This document shows positions 1 to 10,308 of a stretch of 25,424 bases of DNA, piece by piece. The stretch spans positions 1,569,138 to 1,594,561 of the forward strand of contig FN649739.1 in assembly GCA_000310025.1 (NCBI GenBank), given 5' to 3'. Below the pieces are notes generated by a model, which did not search any database, was not told where the DNA came from, and worked only from the letters and a program-made list of their open reading frames with translations. Source of the stretch: Ectocarpus siliculosus (lineage: Eukaryota > Sar > Phaeophyceae > Ectocarpales > Ectocarpaceae). The position numbers were made by a program, and so were the translations under genes. Numbering within the stretch: position 1 is the first letter of the stretch; each line of letters begins with the position of its first letter.

Positions 1-609
1 TATTCATGTTTTGCACGCCATAATTGCTACACCGTTGACCACGCGTCCTAAAGAGGGAGGGGCGGGGCCGAGCTGGCGGGGGGGGTGCCCCGCCCTCTCT
101 CCTCTTTTTGTTTTTTTTTCTTCCCAATTCTTCCCCCAAGGGTGGGGGGGAGAATTTCCCGCGGACCGTTTTATTGGAAGTCCGGGTCCTGCCCCCCCCC
201 CGGGACAAAAACAATGGGGAAAAAAAAAAAAATATTAGGGGGGGGGGGGGGGGGTTTTTTTTTTTGAAACCTTTCTTTGGGGGAAAAAGAGCCGCCCCCC
301 CCAAAAAAAACCCCGCGGGGCCCGAAACCTTTTCCCCTTTTCCCCAATTTCCGGGGGGGGGGGGCAAAGGGGCCACCAACCTTGGGCCCTTTTTTTAAAC
401 CCTTTTTGAAAAACAAACCCCGGTTATTTTTGCCCCTTCTTCGGTTTCTGGGGCTTTTTTTTCTGCCCCCCCCGGGGCCTTTCCTTTTTCCCCCTCCCCC
501 CCCCCCTTTTTTTTTTTTGCCCCTTTTTCCCCTTTTTTTTTTCCCTTTCCCCCCCCTTTTCCCCCCCCAAAACCCAACCCCCCCTAAACCCCCCTTTTCC
601 AAACCTTTT

Positions 610-642
<33 letters not shown>

Positions 643-645
643 AGT
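1..645. other. Low-quality homopolymer-stretched contig end
   Basis: Nearly all of this stretch is made of long runs of a single base (for example 30 consecutive C at 611-640, and many runs of 8-14 G, T or A), with little normal mixed sequence between them. Complexity recovers abruptly after about 645. That pattern fits degraded sequencing-read tails or an unresolved assembly end better than any biological element. The open frames that cross it on both strands are Gly/Pro/Lys/Phe-rich by-products of the runs, and I do not call any gene here. Confidence 0.8.
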
Positions 646-860
646 CCGGGAACGGCCCACACGGGGAACCCGCCGCGTTTACGATGAAAGCGTAGAAGAC
701 GTTTAACTGCTAGCACGGGCTTGATGTATTGTTGGCTTTTTTTTTTTGCGAGAAGCGAAAGTGGGCCTGCACGCGCAAGCAAGGCGGCCGTTTGTAGGTG
801 TGACAACGAATCTCGGAGGTGTGTGCTACATTCCCGGGTGCTTGTGGTACATGCATATGT

Positions 861-941
861 CGCCCCGGTGGTCTAGTTGGTATCCTCGAAACCTTCTAGA
901 GGTCAGGCCAGGGGTTCGAATCCCGGCGTAAGCGAGCTTTT
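861..941 (+). pseudogene. Degenerate tRNA-Glu-like element (tRNA pseudogene or SINE head)
   Basis: The 5' half, GGTGGTCTAGTTGG at 867-880, matches the D-arm/A-box region of eukaryotic tRNA-Glu. An intact B-box, GGTTCGAATCC, lies at 913-923 at normal tRNA spacing, and a TTTT run at 938-941 could terminate RNA polymerase III. The cloverleaf does not close well: the D stem is broken as if a few bases were lost, the anticodon stem-loop has mismatches and no clear Glu anticodon, and the T stem needs a bulge. A functional tRNA is therefore unlikely. A decayed tRNA gene or the tRNA-derived head of a SINE is the better reading, and pol III transcription remains possible. Confidence 0.45.
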
Positions 942-1562
942 CTTGCAAAGTGATATTTTCTCTCGCTTCCGCTCCTGGCCTATTAGTGGATAGCGCTACT
1001 TCGTGTGTACACAGAGGGAAGAGAGTGCTGAACTCTTCTCGCATTAAAAATCGAAGGCAAAGTACCGCAGGAGGGGAGGGTAGAGAAGGGCCCTTCTGTG
1101 TGGCCACGGGTTGGAGTAAACGGCACTAGTGCTGTGAGCGCTGATTTGAAGTGAAGACAAAAAAACAAAATGTAAATCGGAGCCCACGGAATTGTTTGCG
1201 GTTGTGGCTGTGTTGGCGCCGCAAGTACTTCAGGTGCGCGCCGTCTCTCGCACTTGGTCAGGTAGCTTGCAGACATGCCACCTCTCACCTCTAACAGCGA
1301 TCGTTAAGGTGTGGTGCGCAGGCAATCGCCACGGTGTTCCCTCGACTAGTCTCGTGGTGGCGTCAAGGTGTCTCCAACTTGACCTTCAAGAGCTGCGAAT
1401 CTTCCGGATATTCCTCATTTCTAAGAAGCTTTTTTGGTTTCGCGCATTTCCAACTCTTCGTTCCGCAAATTAACGCCTTTAACTTGATATTTTCCGCTTC
1501 TACTCACGTTTGGTTTGGCGCTTTCTGTGGCTGTGTGTGTGTGTGTGCGTGCGTTCGCGCAG
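942..1562. other. No supported gene; probably intron or 5' flank of the 1563-2510 gene
   Basis: The exon at 1563 begins in phase 2, so at least one exon lies upstream, but I could not find one with convincing splice sites and matching phase in this stretch. It may lie left of the window or in the damaged start. A TG dinucleotide run at 1532-1547 directly precedes the acceptor AG at 1561-1562. Confidence 0.5.
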
Positions 1563-2510
1563 CCTGCGCGCGTTGGTGGACAGCATGCAGATGGACCTGC
1601 AAATGGCCAACGCCAGGCTCTACGATGAGATGCAGACACCAAGCAGGGACCGCAGCCCGTCCCCGGGAAGGGTAAGCTTAGACGTGTGTTGGCCCGTCCA
1701 TGGAGCCTAACGCAAAACACCATCACATTGACGTGGGTCTGCGTTACACTTTGTGTTGTGTGTGTGCGGTGCACTTCGTGTGTGTACCAGTACGTAGGCG
1801 GTATGTGTAGGGGGGGGGTCGGGGCTATGTGGGAGCTTGTCGCACGGGGGGTACGTGAATGCGGCGGATTGCAGGTAGGCACCCCTCGAACACGTTGCGG
1901 ATACAGTAGCGAAGAAAAAGAGGGGAGGAGGTGGTAAGAGCTCTAGTGATACCTTGGGATGAGACCGCGGGGGGGGGCTGGACTGAACGCGCTCTCCCCG
2001 CCTGTAACGGTAGCAGGTTACACCACGTTTTTTATTTGTTTTTTCGGCGGATCGTTTTTTTTCTTTTCTGTTGTCGTTGCATTGATGAAACAAGTGTGAT
2101 TGGATCGCCACGTATACTATGGGTGAGCGTAACACAAACGACATCCCAACGCTCTCGCCCCATAAGACTTATTGTCTGGATTTTTCTCCTCGGAACAAGT
2201 GCAAGTTCCCATCTCAATCTCTCCCCGTTGTACCAACGTCCCCTTCGCTTGTTGCGCACACTACACACGACGATGACGGTCTATCTGCTCTACATTTTTC
2301 TTTCTTTCTTTCTTTCTTCAGCAGACGCCTTCACGGCGAGGGAGCGGGGTCGACGGGTCTGCACACCCAGGAAAACCACCCTTGCCGTTGTCGTTCATCT
2401 CTCCGGATTCGATGGCTCCTCTCCGGAAACGCGTCGGCTCTGGGACGAGCTCGCTGGGGGGCATGGAGGCTATCGCAGAGATTGAAGACGAGGAAGTTGG
2501 CATCGTCTGA
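1563..2510 (+). CDS. C-terminal two exons of an unidentified Ser/Pro/Arg-rich protein (5' partial)
   Basis: Two exons are proposed: 1563-1671 (starts phase 2, ends phase 0 at AGG|GTAAGC) and 2322-2510 (acceptor CTTTCTTCAG, phase 0, stop TGA at 2508-2510). The intron is 1672-2321. The first exon encodes an amphipathic helical stretch (LRALVDSMQMDLQMANARLY) followed by a Ser/Pro/Arg-rich linker. The second adds a basic Ser-rich linker and an acidic C-terminus ending IEDEEVGIV. About 98 residues are visible. The leading helix could be the end of a coiled coil, and the SP and RxxS contexts look like phosphorylation-type linkers, but no domain identifies the family. The matching phases and the in-frame stop right after an acidic tail support the model. 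The N-terminus is missing from the window. Both acceptors are preceded by microsatellites, TG repeats and CTTT repeats. Confidence 0.7.
1672..2321 (+). other. Intron ending in a CTTT microsatellite
   Basis: The donor is GTAAGC and the acceptor is TTCAG. About five CTTT units at 2300-2318 form the polypyrimidine tract. GT-rich sequence fills the middle. I see no coding exon in it. Confidence 0.6.
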
Positions 2511-5500
2511 TTGTTGTCGAATCAACCGGGGGGAGGTTATCTGGCGGTTGGTTGCTCTTGGTTTTGTGTGTAAGGTGGATTCGGATCGGGTGTTCTATGT
2601 GGAAAGGCATTTATCTGGTGGTTGTTTGGTTTTTGCGTTGTCCACGTCTGCTGGTTGGATGGTGCGTATCTGGTTTCAAGGCCGGCTGAGCAAAATGGGC
2701 GCCTGAACTGGCCAGATTCGACCAATCCATCGTGATACTCGCGTTGGTTGTTGTTCCACCGGCCCTGCCCGATTGGCCGACTTTGTTAGCCCTGTATAGG
2801 TGGTCTCCTTCCTCTTAATTGGTTGGTTGGCTTGCTTCGTATCATCTTGCGGTTCGGTTACTGAGTTAGGTTTCTCGGCCGTCTTGTTTCTCTCGGAGTT
2901 GGCCGGTTCTGGTTGGTAGCGGAATCGAATCGGTCTGCTCGCGTCTCTGATGTCCTGAATAGGGCTGTGTGTGTTTGTTTTTGTGTTGTTGTCTAAATGG
3001 CTGCGGCCTTGCAGGTGTAACTTAGCTTCGGTCTGTCGCGTCGTCGATTCAGTGTTCGCCCTTACTGACCTGGTTGAGGGATTCGAAGCGTTAAACCTAG
3101 CAATCGATTTGACGTTCAGCCCTTCGTTTGGATATTATATTGGTGAGGATTCTGACACTCAACTCACTCCAGGCTCTTTGTGTTGTATTGTGTTGTGGTG
3201 TGGTGCCAGTTGTGTTGTGGGACGGGGCACGGTACTGTTATACCGCGTTCCGATATGTTATGGGTTGGTTCAGGGTAGGTGAAGATGATGAGCTTCGTGG
3301 TCGATGAATGATCAGATCAAAACATGCGTGCGTACCTTTGTCGTAGGAAAGATCGCCTCCAATGTGGGACGAAAAGTTCTCCGGGAGCAGAGCTTACCTT
3401 TCGCGAATCTTCTACGCACCTTCCGGCACCATGAAACACCCCAAAAGTTTTGTCTTTTCGAGACACGCCCCCAAGCCACAGCAGCTGCGTCACAAGAAAC
3501 GTTGCACATGAAGGTGGTGGGTCTCTAGACAACGGAGCAGCGACATCGCCGCACACCAGTGACCAAGTTACCTTGTTGACCGGTGGGCACCGTAGGTAGC
3601 CACAAACGTGTCCTCATTTGACCTAAGGGATTGCTGCAAAGCAAAGGATGCTGTGCTGCCACTTACTGCAGTTCGTTGATTGACCTCTCCGATCTGGCAG
3701 GCTTTCTGCGATGGTTGTTCCGTTGAACATTATCGTTCACATGTTCCTTTTGTGTTGTCTTTATTTCTTCAAAGCGTTGATGCCAGAACAAGTTCGGCAT
3801 CTACTACTACTGTAGTCACCTACGCCGCTCTGCCGTTCACTGCGTGAGCGCATTGGTGGGAGTATCCCCTTCATCTCCCCGCCTTCTCGACACCATCATC
3901 GGTCAAACAACCCTATACGTTGTCCTAGAAAAACCGCGGTGGTACTAGTATGGGAACCGTGTAGCACTTCATTTACGAGTTGCTGCTGGTAATGTCCAAA
4001 TGACCAACAATTTAAACCGTTTCACGCACTATCGGGGATTGCGCGCACAAAACTAGGTAAAGAAATGCTGGAGGCATACAACAACAACGCTGCTGACAGT
4101 TAATTAAGCGACCCTCTCTAACCCCGACCCCTCTCCCCTCCCCAGCCGAAAACCGTACTTTTCTCATGGCCAACGAGCATCGCCCACCACCCTTCACCCC
4201 GCCCACCCCACGTACTGTTAATCTCGTTTCGAGAATGACGAAACTGGTCGAAGTTTGTGTTGAGAAAATCACAGCGTTTTCAATGTACCAGTCGTCATGG
4301 ACGTAGGTTGTCCACCGGTGCTAGGGTACATGAGGTCTCATTTGGTCAAGTTCTTCGCGTACATAGTTTCTAACAGGCCGGGAGTAGCCGCGCCCGGGGG
4401 CTGAAGCCCGTCTTGTTGTCTCCTCAGAAGTTGAGGGTGATGAAGCGCACACCGTGCGTAACAAGTGCTACACACCGTTCATGACAAGTGTTCGGGTTTT
4501 GGTCTCAAGTACTTCGTGTAGTTTACAGCGAAAATGATTCATATTTCGTCTCGCCCCCCCCTCCCCGCCCCAAGCCAACATACCTTCAAAATACCATTCG
4601 CTACCGTCTTATCTGCACCTTCCTACTCCTATGCTAGCCCGTAATTATGCCTCTCCTCAGTGTAATAATGAAATCGCACATCTTCTCCGGGTATTGTAAA
4701 ATTTATACCTACCTTTGAGGGTAATTTAACCTGGAAATGTGACCCCCATTTTCAATTCGTCGGCTGCCCAATTTCCACTCAATATTCCCTCCTAAACATG
4801 CCCGTCCGCCAAACAGCCGTCCAATCCGTTAGACTTTGTTTGGCACTTACTTATGTCCACGCCCAGCCCGTTCGTACGCAAATAATCTACACTCGACGAA
4901 GCACCTCAGAGTAAAGGCCAAACCCACCGTACATGCAACCATTATATGCCACACAACGTGCCAACCACCGTGAATTGTTGTCATGGACCGAAGAGCAAAA
5001 TCGAAAAAAAAAAAATATATATATGCGGCACTCTGTGAGGACAACAACATCAACACAGTCTTGAGACGGTGGCACGCGGAACAAGTGTATGCCAAATGTC
5101 ACAATTACCTACATACAGATCGCCAATTTTCTTCTTGTCCATGACCAACTCATATGCATACATCAGCAGCATCGTGCAGGAATGTTATCGTTTTCGCTCT
5201 TCCCCTCCTTATCATATCCAAGCACATCACGGTTTCCATTCCTTTGTCTGCCTTAGACTAGCTCCTTCTTTCCGTGTTCACCGCTCCAGAAAGCCCGAAT
5301 TTGGGCTAGTAGCCCCTCCATCCCGTCCTCCTACGTTGCTGTGCCCCTAAACCACCGGCAGCACTTATCGCTTGCCCGCCTTTGATCATGCATGTGACAC
5401 CCACGCCCGCTACCGTTACCAACTGAAATTAATTCATGCCCCCCGGAACACGCTCCTCGCACCATACCAATTCCATACCGCTTTAAGCACGCATCTTCAA

Positions 5501-5606
5501 CACAACCTTCCGCCGCCCGATCCATCACCCCCCCCCCCTCCTTCCAAAGGGAATCGGTCCCCCACCACCGACACTTTGTCCGGGGCACCAATGCCATAAG
5601 CATCAA
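2511..5606. other. Convergent intergenic region and 3' UTRs; no gene supported
   Basis: This region lies between the stop codons of a plus-strand gene (2510) and a minus-strand gene (5607), so it should hold both 3' UTRs. Open frames up to about 100 codons occur (for example 2971-3282 plus), but none has a start context, splice pattern or composition that sets it apart from chance. Local features are A-rich and AT-repeat tracts near 5005-5025 and C-rich runs near 4553-4570 and 5528-5541. I see no tRNA, rRNA or transposon signature. Confidence 0.6.
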
Positions 5607-8600
5607 TCACTCGCTGACACCCCGTTCTCCTTGGCCAGATTCTCCTTCCTCCCCGACAGACTTTAACGATCGATGCACAGACCCACCGGGAGCTTCCGTT
5701 CGTGAGGGCAAGGAAGGGGACTTTGCAACCGTTGTGGCGCCGCTGCCGTCGGTGTTGATGTTGTCGTCCACGTCGGAAGCCGACGGTGGTGGTGTTGCCT
5801 TGCCCCCTCCCCGTGCCCCCATCACCCTCGCTTCCGTTTCCCTGAGTTCCTGGCTATGATGATGTAGTGGGGGTCCCGCCGACACGGCCGGGGGTCCCAC
5901 CGATATGGCCGGGGGTCCCACCGACATGGCCGGGGGTCCCGCCGACATGGCCGGGGGTCCCGCCGACAAGGTCGTGAACCGGTCGGAGTAGAACTTTTCC
6001 TCGAGATCCTGTATCGCTGGGGGCATGACCACGCTCGCCGGCAAGGCGTTCTTGTTGTGTTTGTCGCTGCTGCAGCTGCTGCTGCTGCTCTCCCTCCAGC
6101 GCATGATCTCGGGGCTCGGCGTTGGCATCGACATGATCGTCATGCACGTCGGCGGTGGTCCGGCAGCAGCAACGCGGTTTGGCGAAAAGTGATCGCTGAA
6201 AGAGTTGTCCAGATCATCTCTTCCTGCTCCTTGGCGTTCTCCCGCGTTGCTTTGTCGGTATTCTCCACCGTGCGGAGGCTTAGCGAGCCCAGGGGACGAC
6301 GGCCATCCCGCCCCCGCCGTCCCTGAGGTCCTAGTTCTCCAGCCCTCCGGCATGCCGTCCGTCCATTTGGTGGACCAAGGCGTCACAGGTTCCGGGAACC
6401 CCATTGGACGAGCCCTTCTGCCACTACCATCACTGCCATGTGCTTGCCAAAACTGCCCCTGCCTTGCTGCAGCAGCTGCTGCTGCTGCTGCTGCTGCCGC
6501 CCCGCCACTACCACCACCGATACCCCGATCGCTGCTGAACCCTCCGAAGTGAGGGTGAAGACCGTCTCGCCTGACTGGAGGCGCCACGCCGACGGCGTTT
6601 CCTGTGTGGACGCTCGGCTTCATGTCCATGGCTATTGCGGCCATATTTGCGACGGGCGAGCGTGAGGGAGAGCTCGCGAAAAAGAAATGATCAGGATGAC
6701 GCCATCGGCGCTCACCGCTCCAAGCGGTCGAATCGTAGGCTCCCGCCGCTGATGTCGGTGCCACAGAACACCCCGCGCCTGCCATACCCGTGTTGGGCGA
6801 CCCCGCCGCAGACACCCCGGTCATCCCCGCTACGTGCCAAGAACGTCCCGTTTCTTCGTCGTGGTTGTTGAGCACCGGGTGGTACGGCCCGCACCAGAGG
6901 ACGTTGTCGCCGTTCTCCGACGGCACCGGCATGTCGGGAGCTTCGAAGACCGTGCCCGGAGGAAGGGGGTCAGTCTGGGACCCCGTCGTGCAGATGTCGA
7001 CTTGGGAGTAGACGAGCTTCAACGGGCACTCGTGTTTGTACTTCAGCTGGCCGCAAGCCCTGGGTCGACACAAGATGTTGGGAAGGGGTGGGTGGGTGGG
7101 TGGAGGGGGGCTTGTTTACTGCTACTAAACTGTAATGTGCGTCTATCAAAGAACGAAATTTAGTGTGCAGGCGGATACATAAAAACGACAAGCTGCAGGC
7201 AAGTTGCAACCTTGACAATCAACCGATCGTGTCGCACTCAATACATCACGTGACATCACATCACCCCTGGAGAAGGCAGCCGTGATCTCCCCCACACCTG
7301 GGCCGGCGCGAGGCTATGAAAGGGGGGAAATCAGACGGACAAAACTGCCGTAATTTTCGTGCCGTAGGCGGGGGGCGGGGCGGGCTCACTTGCAACGGTA
7401 AGGTTTTCTGTCCTTTTTCGCCTTCTTGGCGTTCGGCTGCACGCTCGCGTTGGTGGAGGGGGGGGCACCATCTTGGCCCAACGTTCTCTGTGGCCCCAGA
7501 GCTTGACGAGGCGGAGGAGTGGCCATCCTCCAATCGCGTGCCGCGGCGTCTCCCCCGCCACCGCCGCTGCTGCTGCTGTCGCTTCTGTTGGCGCCGTCTC
7601 GCCCGTGGTCGCCTTTGCCGTCGGCGAGCGCTCGGAGCGTGCACAGCACCATGTCCCTAACCTTCTCGCGCGAATGAGGATGCAGCTGCCGCGGGACCTG
7701 GGCGTCTTGCTGGCGCCTCTCCGCTATCGCCCTCAGCTGAAACAGGGGGGTCGCAACCCCCTCATCGCTGTCACCGCCGCTTGGCATGGCCGCCGTCCGG
7801 TGCGGGTCGGGTGTATGGAAACCTCGCCCCCCGCCCGACGCGCTGGACCCCATGCGAGGCACGACCGGCCCGCCGCCCGCCGGCTGGGGCGTCTGTAGCC
7901 AGTCGGAGATGCTACTCTGCCGGGAGTGCCGTTGTTGCCCGTGTCCCTCTGCCACCGGCCCCTGCAATGTTTGCAGGAGGAGTGAGTGGGAGGGTTACGG
8001 CATTCACGGTACGCGAGGATCATCAAGCAAAAGCCGTCGAGAAGAGACAGTTAGACCGAGCAAAGTACCAAGGCGTCGTTCGGGACTCCAAAATAGGCCT
8101 GCACAGCTTTTTTCGTTCTTGACGGTTCTTAGCCAATGCAGGACAACTACGTATGTAGCGGTACCTTAAGCGGCTTGTCCGCGTTGGCGTCGAAGCTCGG
8201 AGACCCCTCGTGGCGCTGAAACGCTTGCGCGGCGGACGCCCGTCCTTCAGTACTTGGACTGAGTGTACGAGGGGGCGTGGGCGCCGCAACACACATCGGA
8301 CTGCTGCTGCTCTGCCCTTGTACCGGACTGCTTGAACGGGCGCTAGTTGCATCGAAGCTGCTGGAAGCTCCGTGACCGCGGGTCGCTCGACGCCGAAGGG
8401 TATCCTCGGCTTGAATGGCGGCGCCGGCACCACCCTCAAGCGGATATTCCGCCCCTTGAGAAGGATCGTTTGGCGGGCTGCCGGCCCCGAAGTCGCGATC
8501 GTGGCTTCGAAGGCATTTTGGCGGGGACGGCTGCTGCTGCGGTGGCGTGCCTGGAGACGGGGCGGAGCCCCGCATCGCCTGTCCATTTGAGAGAACCGGT

Positions 8601-10308
8601 ACAGGTAGGCAATAAGCTAATGTAGAGTGTTCAGACATATCTGATGATGTCGGAACCGTTAGACATCCTGCCTTACACAGGCATCTGACTCAGGTACTAG
8701 TTGAGTGGCGGCTTCGTCTCCTGACCCCTTGAGCGTTTTTGTTTTGCTCTGGGCGTTAAGGGTGTGGAGTTGAGATGAATCGCGAGTACTCTGCGGTGAT
8801 TCAACAAACGTACGTTTGTTGAAACTACGACCCGGTGAAGGCTGCTTCTCCCGCGCGACGTTGGGTAGCTTTGTACACAACGGTGGTCTTCCCGCCCCCC
8901 CAACGCAAAACCATTATCCGCCCCCAATCTTCGAAAGGGGGATGGGTGGTGGGGAGTAGCCACGGTACCAAAGCTGAATACGATTAATGAATCTCCTGAC
9001 AATCGGAGAGGGAAGTTGCAGAACCACCCCTTCCGCCGGCGGGATCACCCGCGAGGCATGTTTTCAATGATGATATTTCCGAAGGGTTCGAGGTAAATGA
9101 GCCCCCCCCCCCGCGCGCTCCCCTCCCGACCTGCCTTACTTTTCTGCAACGCCACAGAACCCCTCCGTCTCCCTCATTCCTCTTACACTCTCTGGCGTCG
9201 TTGCGCGACCCTCCGCCAGCTCCGGGGTTCTCAGGGAGGAACGGCCGTCGTTGTTGCTGCTCTCCAATGGCAGTTCTTTTTCTTTTTCTTCTTCTTCTTC
9301 TTCTTCTTCTTCGTTGTGGTCGTTGTCTTTGTCGTTGCCCTTGCTGCTGCTGTCAGGGGTCGGTCCGACGTCGTCGTGTGTCCCCGACGCATCTGCCAGA
9401 AGCACGGGTGGGGTCGTCGTGAGCTCAGTTGCTATCGGTGCTGCTGCTGCTGCTTCGTCCTCATTTTTCTCTGGCGACGGAGCCTCGTCCACGGCTTTGA
9501 CCCGCCACTGCTCTTGCTCGTGTTGGCCGTCCTCAGACAGGGCACTACTTGTGCTTGCAGCAGTCTCGCCTGACGAAGGTGGCGGCGGCGGTGGCGACGA
9601 CGCCGGTACGACGCCGGAAGGCGATGGCGACGGTCGTCCTGTAACGCTACCGGTGCAGGTTTCGCTAGCAACGCCTTCCTCAAGGAGCGCTGGAGAAGAC
9701 CAAGCTGGTCGTATGTCCTTCTGCTTTTCCTCTCCACGGGAGACTGCTGCTCCGGCACGATCACGACGACATCGTCAAACAGTTCAAGTCAAGCAATGCG
9801 CAGTACAACATATACGCTCAGCTGGGGCGACGCTTACGTTCAGCCAGACTGGCTCAAAGCGATGTAGTCCAAGGTCTTCCACCACACGTCAACCCAAAAA
9901 GCAGGATGAAATCTAGCCAGTCTTCAGCTATATTGTGAGGAGCAACAGGGTTCTAAAGGCGCACTTCCTCGGGTCACTTTCAGATAGTAAGTCCGCACAT
10001 GGACCATTGCGGGTCCGTTTCTTGTATTCGAACCAGGCGGGTCTACCCTACCACATGCTGTGTCGCTTGGGCCATGTGTTCGTTTGAGAGGGAGGGGCAA
10101 GATTGATGTCTTCAACCACCCACCCACCCCGTACGTGGAGAACGTGGGCGTGTGGTCGTCTCGCAGTCCGCCGAGAAGTGGACGATATCGTGGAGCCCCT
10201 AGATTTACCTTTGTCCGCGTTTCTTGTACTCCTCCTTAGGCTATTTGCTCCCCTCGTCCTTTGTTCTTTTGATTCCTTTCTCACACTTGTGTTCGGTACG
10301 TTTCCCAT
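5607..10308 (-). CDS. Large low-complexity, probably nuclear protein with a C2HC zinc-knuckle-like motif (six-exon model)
   Basis: Proposed exons, in transcription order, are 10308-10209, 9749-9140, 8887-8677, 8578-8165, 7961-7390 and 7059-5607. Phases agree at every junction and sum to 1119 codons plus stop. The last three exons are strong (donors AAG|GTACCG and CAA|GTGAGC; acceptors TTGCAG and CCCAG). The first three are weaker, especially the starts at 9749 and 8887. Joining exons 5 and 6 gives YRCKACGQLKYKHEC, a C-x2-C-x6-H-x-C pattern (C635, C638, H645, C647) right after a basic nuclear-localisation-like KKAKKDRK (about 624-631). The rest is Ser/Pro/Gly-rich: a Glu run near 180-190, 13 Ala near 822-834, and a heptad repeat of the type AGPPAMS near 999-1033. 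The knuckle suggests nucleic-acid or protein binding in the nucleus, but I cannot name the family. The model start, MGNVPNTS, is tentative. Confidence 0.65.
5869..5971 (-). repeat. 21-bp coding minisatellite, about 5 copies (AGPPAMS heptapeptide)
   Basis: GGGGGTCCC-type units repeat every 21 bp inside the last exon of the minus-strand gene and encode (A/V)GPP(A)(M/I/V)S heptapeptides without shifting frame. Copies differ mainly at third positions and at the Met/Ile/Val and Ala/Val residues. The flanking protein is Pro/Ser/Gly-rich, so this is probably a disordered linker whose copy number could vary between strains. Confidence 0.85.
6467..6504 (-). repeat. CTG/CAG trinucleotide tract encoding 13 alanines
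   Basis: An almost pure run of CTG (plus strand) reads as GCA/GCG/GCC alanine codons in the minus-strand gene, between a Gly-rich segment and RQGQFW. It is an in-frame trinucleotide microsatellite. Confidence 0.8.
8800..8823. repeat. Perfect 24-bp palindrome
   Basis: The sequence from T8800 to A8823 equals its own reverse complement, with half-site TTCAACAAACGT. It lies inside proposed exon 3 of the minus-strand gene and would encode FNKRTFVE there. It has no spacer, so it could extrude as a cruciform or act as a dyad-symmetric protein-binding site. It may also simply be coding sequence by chance. Confidence 0.85.
9278..9311 (-). repeat. CTT/GAA trinucleotide tract encoding a glutamate run
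   Basis: CTT repeats on the plus strand read as GAA/GAG glutamate codons in the second proposed exon of the minus-strand gene, within an Asp/Asn/Glu-rich acidic segment that is followed by KEKELPLE. It is in frame and typical of disordered acidic regions. Confidence 0.75.

Noticed and set aside
171-806. A 211-codon minus-strand frame
   Set aside because: It is Gly/Lys/Pro-rich solely because it crosses the homopolymer-stretched contig end.
8579-8638. An upstream extension of the 8578-8165 exon to an ATG at 8638
   Set aside because: This segment ends in CTCTCAAATGGACAG, a good acceptor, and phase fits the donor at 8676, so it is better read as intron.
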